Shown in pieces: positions 58,795 to 64,000 of a stretch of 64,000 nucleotides of DNA (position 1 is its first letter; each line of letters starts with the position of its first letter). The stretch comes from FEN-1297 sp963843605 (GTDB lineage: Bacteria; Bacteroidota; Ignavibacteria; Ignavibacteriales; Ignavibacteriaceae): contig CAWJLA010000008.1 in NCBI GenBank assembly GCA_963843605.1, positions 434,001 to 498,000 of the forward strand, given 5' to 3'. A program made the translations under genes and the position numbers. The notes beneath the pieces were generated by a model. It was not told the DNA's origin. It searched no databases and saw nothing but the letters and a program-made list of their open reading frames with translations.

Positions 58795-58880
58795 ACTCCG
58801 TGAAACTCAGTGATCCCAAAGCCCAAAGAAGTAGCACAGAGTCTCACAGAGTGCGCACAGAGTTTCACTGAGAAAATTGT
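58795..58880. repeat. Low-complexity CACAGAG/CTCTGTG repeat
   Basis: The gap between the homocysteine methyltransferase and corrinoid genes holds degenerate CACAGAG, CTCACAGAGTG and GTTTCACTGAG units with TCACGGAG/TCCGTGA-like ends. Such sequence is found in spacers of many unrelated bacteria and no function is known. Confidence 0.55.
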
Positions 58881-58929
58881 TTTAATATCTCTTTGAGTTT
58901 TTTTGTCATTTCCAATCAAAGTACACTAT

Positions 58930-59595
58930 TTAACTTATAAGTGCGTTCAAAAAAGCCACGGCCCCTTGCGGGTCGGGCGAATAGCCGTCGGCTCCCATCT
59001 TAAGTGCCGCATCCATAGTTAACGGAGCACCGCCGACAATAACCTTAGTATCGGGGAAACTGGATTTTAATTCCGCGACGGTCCTTGACATATTAGACAT
59101 CGTCGTAGTTAAAAGCGCGCTCAACCCGACAACGCATCCCGGATTCGTTTTTACGGCTTCAATGAACTTTACAGGTTTGACGTCGACTCCCAGATCAATT
59201 ACTTCCCAACCGTTCCCTGCCACAACCATTGAGACCAGGTTCTTGCCTATATCGTGAAGATCGCCCGCAACTGTGCCCAGTACAAATTTTCCTTTTGATT
59301 TAACGGTACCCGACTTAAAGTACGGTTTAAGATGTGCCATTACTGCGTTCATCGCTTTGGCAGACATAAGCAATTCCGGTATAAAAACTTCGTTTCGTCC
59401 GAATTTCTCTCCGATTCTATGCATACCTTCGTTGCAGGCGTGCAAAATTTCATCAGGACCTATCGATGCATCCAACGCCGCCTTTGTAAGTTCGTCGGCT
59501 CCTTCGGTTCCCTGCAAATCTTTCGGATACGGAGAGGCTTTATTAACTTTTCCGCGTTCAATACATACGCCGATTTTTTCTACCAATTCATTCAT
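58930..59595 (-). CDS. Corrinoid (B12)-binding methyl carrier protein
   Basis: A 221-residue protein of the MtaC/MtbC/MetH cobalamin-module type. A four-helix cap (about 30-90, DEILHACNEGMHRIGEKFGRNEVFIPELL) precedes the Rossmann domain with the lower-ligand motif AGDLHDIGKNLV (DxHxxG), GLSALLTTTMSNM (SxL) and IVGGAP. It carries a methyl group on cobalt between the methyltransferases encoded downstream. It follows the GH10 gene by 73 bases on the same strand and is the first gene of the four-gene corrinoid set. Confidence 0.93.
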   Translation of the reverse strand: MNELVEKIGVCIERGKVNKASPYPKDLQGTEGADELTKAALDASIGPDEILHACNEGMHRIGEKFGRNEVFIPELLMSAKAMNAVMAHLKPYFKSGTVKSKGKFVLGTVAGDLHDIGKNLVSMVVAGNGWEVIDLGVDVKPVKFIEAVKTNPGCVVGLSALLTTTMSNMSRTVAELKSSFPDTKVIVGGAPLTMDAALKMGADGYSPDPQGAVAFLNALIS

Positions 59596-59668
59596 TTAAA
59601 ATCTCTATTTATTTTTGAGCAACCTACCTAATTATCCCGTAAACGGGAACAACACGAAAAAGAATAAT

Positions 59669-60661
59669 TTATTTTTTACCGTGCGTATCTCCGTAAACAG
59701 GATGAGTTTTAACATATTCTTCCATCCATTTCAACGCGGGTCTTTCGGTTCCGTCTTCTCTTACGAGATACGCGTCTTTTCTCCAGATTTTATTTTGAAT
59801 ATACCCCCAGAGAGTAATTCCCTTAACCTCCCGGCAATTCCAGAATATCGGGAATTGCTGTTTATAAATCTTTAACTGCTCGGCATCATCGGCTTTATTA
59901 ACATCGTATTCGGATATATAAATCGGAAGACCGGTTTTTTCAAGTAATCTCAGATTGGAATGTATCTTTGCGGAGTCGGTCTCTTCCAGAAAATGCGCCT
60001 GTATGCCGATGCCGTCTATTAAATTTCTTTCCTTCAACAGGTTAATGATTTGAATGTAAGTTTTTATGGGCTTTCCGCCGCTGAGTATGTTGTATTCGTT
60101 GATCAGCAATTTGGAATGAGGGAAGTATTTCCTTGCCTGCTCAAACGACCAGATCACCCAGTCCCATCCCGTTTTTCCGGCTCCGCCTATAGCCTTATAG
60201 TAGGTCGGGTAGGCTGTATCATATGAAGTTCTGATCGGTTCGTTAACCACATCTACATAATTTGCCTTCGAATACCTTTCCCCGCTGAGCCTGATCCATT
60301 TTTCAACTTGCTCAACCTGCTGCGCGGGATCAAGAGTCTTAAGCCACTCCGGCTGCTGCTTTCCCCAAACCAGATTATGGAATTTAAAAGCAAAGCCGTG
60401 CTTTAAGGCAAAGTTATATATCGAGTCGATACCCGACCAATGATACTTATTAATTTCAGTCTCAACACGGGACCATTTAGCTGCGTTTTCCGGAGTAACC
60501 TGGTCCCAGTATTTTGCAAAATCTTTAGGTACCGGGTTTTCGATTATGTTTCCCAGAAATTTGGACTGACCTTTAGCGATTTGACCGAAGGAACTGCTTT
60601 GAATAAATGTTGTAATTAGCAGTCCCGTTAAAAATATTTTTAAAGTTTGTTTTAAAATCAT
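59669..60661 (-). CDS. GH10 endo-beta-1,4-xylanase
   Basis: A 330-residue secreted GH10 enzyme, near the minimal catalytic length with no carbohydrate-binding module. A signal peptide (LKIFLTGLLITTFIQSSSFG) is followed by the barrel, with HNLVWGKQQPEWL, the acid/base Glu in ANYVDVVNEPI (E141) and the nucleophile Glu in LPIYISEYDVN (E251); GITLWGY is near the end. It cuts the xylan backbone internally, feeding GH43, GH115 and GH3. TAAAGG precedes the ATG. Confidence 0.95.
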   Translation of the reverse strand: MILKQTLKIFLTGLLITTFIQSSSFGQIAKGQSKFLGNIIENPVPKDFAKYWDQVTPENAAKWSRVETEINKYHWSGIDSIYNFALKHGFAFKFHNLVWGKQQPEWLKTLDPAQQVEQVEKWIRLSGERYSKANYVDVVNEPIRTSYDTAYPTYYKAIGGAGKTGWDWVIWSFEQARKYFPHSKLLINEYNILSGGKPIKTYIQIINLLKERNLIDGIGIQAHFLEETDSAKIHSNLRLLEKTGLPIYISEYDVNKADDAEQLKIYKQQFPIFWNCREVKGITLWGYIQNKIWRKDAYLVREDGTERPALKWMEEYVKTHPVYGDTHGKK

Positions 60662-60839
60662 GTTTTTACCTTTAGAATAATCGATTTATTTGAGCATTAT
60701 CATTTCTTAATATTTAATGCTGCCGGGAAAATGCATTTGAGCAAACTTGCATGTTTTTTCTCGTCCGGCAAACACAAGCTAAAAGTTTCACCGGTTAACG
60801 ACGATCATTCAAAGAATAAACTTTTTACTATATAAATTT

Positions 60840-62588
60840 TTATTTATATACACTGTCATTTCCAACATATTTAAACCAATCGAAGTAAGCGGCACTGCCG
60901 CTGTTTTTCCCGAGAGAAGTTGCATACATTGCATACATGCATCCTACAAAACCGCCTGCAACCTTTGTACTTAAAAAAGCAGCATCGACATTATTTTTCA
61001 AAACGTTCCAATTGTCCTGTCCGGTACCGTAGAAGAACGAATATTTATTTCCGTCGGCTTTTATTTTTAAATATATTTCCGTTCCTTTATCCGGCGCCTG
61101 CAGTTTTATTGAGGCGACCAGTTCCATTCCGTTTTTTTCACCGGCAGCCGATTTATATAATTGTATTACCGGCCGGCCGTCTTCAATCGATTTGCATAAA
61201 TAATAAAAATGAGTTTCGTTCTGAAAAATTAGTAAACCGGCTTTTTCGTTTTTTGAAATCGGATTAAAAACGAGTCCGGCGCTTGCTTCTCCGCGCAGAT
61301 GCTGCTGGCGGTGTCCGAGAAAGCTCGGGTTCAACAGCCCGGAGCATGTTTCAGGCCTTAATCGGATCGAAAGAAATCCTTTTCTTTTTAAGAGACTGTA
61401 CCACTTCGAACGCGGAGTTCTTAAAAAAACAAGATCCTTGCTTAATTCATTACCGTTAAAATCGTAATTCAAAGTAAAGTTGCCGCTGTACGAAACATCG
61501 CCGGGAGTTTTTATTTGTTTGTCCGGGTAAGGATAAAAATATTTAACAACCTCATTGTCACCGGTAATAACCGGCCATCCGGCGCCTGAAGTATCTGTCC
61601 CGTCGATCCATTTTACGGGTGCCATAAAAGTTTCTCTTCCGGTATTAAAATAATTTTCTTTGTAGGGCTTATAAGGTCTGCAGCCCAGGAATACGGCGTA
61701 CCATTTACCGGAGGGAGTCTGCACAAAATCGGCATGCCCGGTACAAGTTATGGGATTCTGTCTTTCGGGGTTAAGAGTTCTCTGGGTCAAAATCGGATTG
61801 AGTTTATACGGCACATAAGGTCCTTCAACTTTTTTGCTTCTGAATACAACCTCCGAATGATCGTAATCGGTTCCTCCCTGTGCGCAGATTAAATAATAAT
61901 AACCGCCTTTTGTAAAAATATGAGGTCCTTCTATCCAAACCGGTTTCTTGGTTATATCCGTGCCTCCGTTTACCAGAATGATTTCTTTGCCTGTAACCTT
62001 CAGATTTTTAATATCGAATTCATACATTCTTATTGTCCGGTGCCCGCTGTACAAAGGCTTGTCGTTAGGCGGAATGCTGTTATATACAATATATGCTTTA
62101 TCTGTTCCGCCGGTATTTTTCGATTCGTCGAAGAACAAGGAAGGATCGATGCCGTTTACTTGGGGAAGCCAAACCGGATTGCTCCAGGGGCCTGCAGGAC
62201 TTTTTGCGGTAACCACAAAGTTGCCGCCTTTATCCACCAAAGTACAGGTTACATAAAAAATACCGTCATGATATCTTATTGCCGGTGCAAAGAGCCCTCT
62301 TGAAACACCGGCGCTGTCAAGATCAAGTTGTTCCGGTCTGTTTAAAACATCACCCAAATGTTCCCAGTTGACGAGGTCTTTGCTGTGAAATACAGTAAGC
62401 CCTGGAAAATACGCAAACGTAGAGTTGACCAGATAATAGTCGCCGCCGACCCTGCAAATACTGGGGTCGGGATAAAATCCGGCTAAGATGGGATTGGTGT
62501 ATTTTCCGGTATCCTGTGCATGTAACGGGGTTAGCGAAACCGCGAGAGAAAAGATAAGAAATAAAAAAGGAGGCCAAACCTTCCTCAT
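60840..62588 (-). CDS. GH43 beta-xylosidase/alpha-L-arabinofuranosidase
   Basis: A 582-residue secreted GH43 enzyme. The signal (FLFLIFSLAVSLTPLHAQ) precedes a five-bladed propeller with the base Asp in GFYPDPSI (D41), the second Asp in VNGIDPSLFFD (D148) and the acid Glu in VWIEGPHIF (E220). The C-terminal half (about 365-580) is a beta-sandwich of the GH43 C2/DUF1349 type (FLSIRLRPE ... RQQHLRGEASAGLVF). The two-domain design is that of exo-acting xylosidases and arabinofuranosidases. It lies between the GH115 and GH10 genes. Confidence 0.92.
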   Translation of the reverse strand: MRKVWPPFLFLIFSLAVSLTPLHAQDTGKYTNPILAGFYPDPSICRVGGDYYLVNSTFAYFPGLTVFHSKDLVNWEHLGDVLNRPEQLDLDSAGVSRGLFAPAIRYHDGIFYVTCTLVDKGGNFVVTAKSPAGPWSNPVWLPQVNGIDPSLFFDESKNTGGTDKAYIVYNSIPPNDKPLYSGHRTIRMYEFDIKNLKVTGKEIILVNGGTDITKKPVWIEGPHIFTKGGYYYLICAQGGTDYDHSEVVFRSKKVEGPYVPYKLNPILTQRTLNPERQNPITCTGHADFVQTPSGKWYAVFLGCRPYKPYKENYFNTGRETFMAPVKWIDGTDTSGAGWPVITGDNEVVKYFYPYPDKQIKTPGDVSYSGNFTLNYDFNGNELSKDLVFLRTPRSKWYSLLKRKGFLSIRLRPETCSGLLNPSFLGHRQQHLRGEASAGLVFNPISKNEKAGLLIFQNETHFYYLCKSIEDGRPVIQLYKSAAGEKNGMELVASIKLQAPDKGTEIYLKIKADGNKYSFFYGTGQDNWNVLKNNVDAAFLSTKVAGGFVGCMYAMYATSLGKNSGSAAYFDWFKYVGNDSVYK

Positions 62589-62694
62589 TTTATACTCTCC
62601 GTTTCCGGATTACCGCAACTTCCAACAGGAAAAATATTTTCGGCATTCCTGTAATTACATAAATTCTGCATTTCCCGCCTTAACCGGTTTATAA

Positions 62695-64000
62695 TTATTT
62701 AATAATATGTTTTTTTAAGTTCTTAACATCTCGATGAAAACTTTCAGGCGGTCCTAAATAACTTTGTTTAACTCCGCCCGCGTCTATCACTATCTTTTGA
62801 AGATCAATTCCGGGATCTACCATCCAGAATTTTAAAGTATGTTCTCCCGGTTTAGAAATATCAAATTCGGATGACTCGATATTGATATTATCAGCAACCC
62901 ATTTATTCCACATCGGATCCTTGTTCAGATCCGCGTAGTTGGGATTGGGGTTCATATCAATTTCCTGAGGTTTCCCGTTATCAAAGGAAACTGCATAACG
63001 TAAAACCTTGTTATGGAACTTTAATGTCGGCGAAAAATAAGCGCTCACTTTTACTTTGCCGGCACTGAATAAATAGACTTTATATTCAAGATGCGGACCG
63101 TTGCCGCCCGGAGTTTGTTCTTGCGCAGTAACGGGAAAAGGAGTAACCGCTGAGAGTGTTCTTCCAAGATTCGGAATGCATACCCATTTAACCGGAGCTT
63201 TATTCACGGCCTTCGAATAATGCGAGGCTTCAATCGAAATATAACCGTTGCTCTCTACAAAGCCGTTCACTTTATCCGGCTTGGGTAAAGCCGGATTATC
63301 TACCGGCGCAATAACTGTAATGCTTGAGTTACCGGGACCGGAAATTTCAACGGGCACATTGTTATTTCCATGCGGCGCTTTGTTCCAGTCGACACTTACC
63401 CACAGCCTAATCTGTTTATCAACAGTTCCATTCTTCAAAGATACTTTTAACCAAGTCTCACCCGGTTTAACGGAATACTTAAATGCGGTCCTGCCTCTGT
63501 TAAATAAATCAATGTAATATGATTGTTTGTTATAAGGATCGAACGCCGGTAATACCGCTTGACTGCTGTCATTCGGCCACCATCCCGCCGACCCTTCTAT
63601 TGCAACTCCCATTTCAGCAGTCGAAGGTAATTCTATAGTTTTTACTTCAGGAATATTATTTGAATCCGGCTGCTGCCAGTATGTATATCCGATATGCGTC
63701 TGATCCATCATATGATCCCACTTCCCGTTTTCCATCACCTTATTATAATAATGCGAATATCCGGCGTCGCGGTTAAACAACACTTTCACTTGGAAAGCAA
63801 GACTGTCAGTTAAAGCTCTGCCCTGCTTTGCATAAAGGTGATTTAAACCGGCAGTAACATACAATTGATTTAGATTTGCGCAAGCAAGTACGGGATATAA
63901 AACAAGCTGATAAAAGGCAGGCTGCGCTGAAGGCGGTAAAGAATCATAAATTTGCTGAGCCAGCTTTGCGATTTTGTTATAATCCGAAACAACTGTTTCC
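62695..64000 (-). CDS. GH115 alpha-glucuronidase, C-terminal part (5' end outside window)
   Basis: The frame is open to the window edge, so the gene starts beyond 64000 and about 435 codons are seen. The fragment has the GH115 features: FYQLVLYPVLACANLNQLYV, DHMMDQTHIGYTYWQQP, PAFDPYNKQSYYIDLFNRG, and a C-terminal beta domain ending in HTLKFWMVDPGIDLQKIVID, typical of GH115 tails. GH115 enzymes remove 4-O-methylglucuronic acid side groups from intact xylan. The catalytic residues lie in the missing part. A start codon at 63864 inside this frame is not the real start. Confidence 0.9.
   Translation of the reverse strand, partial: ETVVSDYNKIAKLAQQIYDSLPPSAQPAFYQLVLYPVLACANLNQLYVTAGLNHLYAKQGRALTDSLAFQVKVLFNRDAGYSHYYNKVMENGKWDHMMDQTHIGYTYWQQPDSNNIPEVKTIELPSTAEMGVAIEGSAGWWPNDSSQAVLPAFDPYNKQSYYIDLFNRGRTAFKYSVKPGETWLKVSLKNGTVDKQIRLWVSVDWNKAPHGNNNVPVEISGPGNSSITVIAPVDNPALPKPDKVNGFVESNGYISIEASHYSKAVNKAPVKWVCIPNLGRTLSAVTPFPVTAQEQTPGGNGPHLEYKVYLFSAGKVKVSAYFSPTLKFHNKVLRYAVSFDNGKPQEIDMNPNPNYADLNKDPMWNKWVADNINIESSEFDISKPGEHTLKFWMVDPGIDLQKIVIDAGGVKQSYLGPPESFHRDVKNLKKHIIK

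Noticed and set aside
1..64000. tRNA and rRNA genes
   Set aside because: No cloverleaf with a GGTTCGAATCC-type arm and no conserved rRNA segments were recognised on reading; a dedicated scan would be decisive.

Overview
The window looks like chromosome of an anaerobic or facultative member of the Ignavibacteria/Melioribacter side of the Bacteroidota-Chlorobi group. The reasons are a textbook type IX secretion (T9SS) type A sorting tail ending the protein at 4182-6785 (YPNPFNPST followed by a GIYEVNF/GVYIYSL core), a PorV-like outer-membrane protein, a large TonB-dependent receptor, a DUF5686 outer-membrane protein, AT-rich spacers and a one-component-style propeller sensor kinase next to polysaccharide hydrolases. 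This is inference from gene content; no rRNA or tRNA gene was seen.

Layout. 0.2-6.8 kb (+): a TAT-exported type-1 periplasmic-binding-like protein, a GNAT acetyltransferase, a small DUF6916-like protein, three tail-collar/microcystin-dependent-protein paralogues and a T9SS beta-helix exoprotein. 6.8-12.5 kb (-): ychF and an ABC-F ATPase, both shredded by single-base indels, then a frameshifted dipeptidyl peptidase III and a HAD phosphatase. 12.5-24 kb: a LolA-like protein, REP-like palindromes, a DUF5686 protein, a soluble NTF2-PAS histidine kinase, a scrap of an efflux operon (TolC end, RND piece, possible adaptor piece), uppP, a Kir-type potassium channel, a frameshifted secreted protein and a DUF559 nuclease gene bracketed by 46-bp hairpin repeats. 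24-27 kb: PEP carboxylase. 27-36 kb (-): an apparent operon of DUF4397 lipoprotein, TonB-dependent receptor, 1300-residue exoprotein and PorV-like protein. 37-40 kb: an OB-fold lipoprotein, a DedA protein and a frameshifted AMP-binding ligase. 40-47.6 kb (-): porin, sodium:solute symporter, radical SAM protein, degenerate metallophosphoesterase, FAD oxidoreductase and membrane polyferredoxin, a set whose substrate I cannot name.

48.5-64 kb (-) is a glucuronoxylan utilisation locus: GH115 alpha-glucuronidase (cut by the window edge), GH43, GH10 xylanase, an esterase, a GH3 enzyme with PA14 insert, and a propeller-type sensor kinase. In the middle of it, in the same orientation, sit four genes of a corrinoid methyl-transfer system (corrinoid protein, homocysteine S-methyltransferase, MetH-type reactivation-domain protein, UroD-family methyltransferase), the last only about a dozen bases from the esterase. 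GH115 enzymes release 4-O-methylglucuronate, so I propose that this set removes an O-methyl group from a hemicellulose or hydroxycinnamate breakdown product and passes it to homocysteine. This is the most interesting hypothesis in the window.

A recurring oddity is single-base frameshifts in otherwise well preserved genes (DPP III, secreted protein at 22.46 kb, AMP ligase, esterase), plus very dense indels at 7.5-9.5 kb. Several fall in short homopolymers, so assembly error and real gene decay must be separated with reads.
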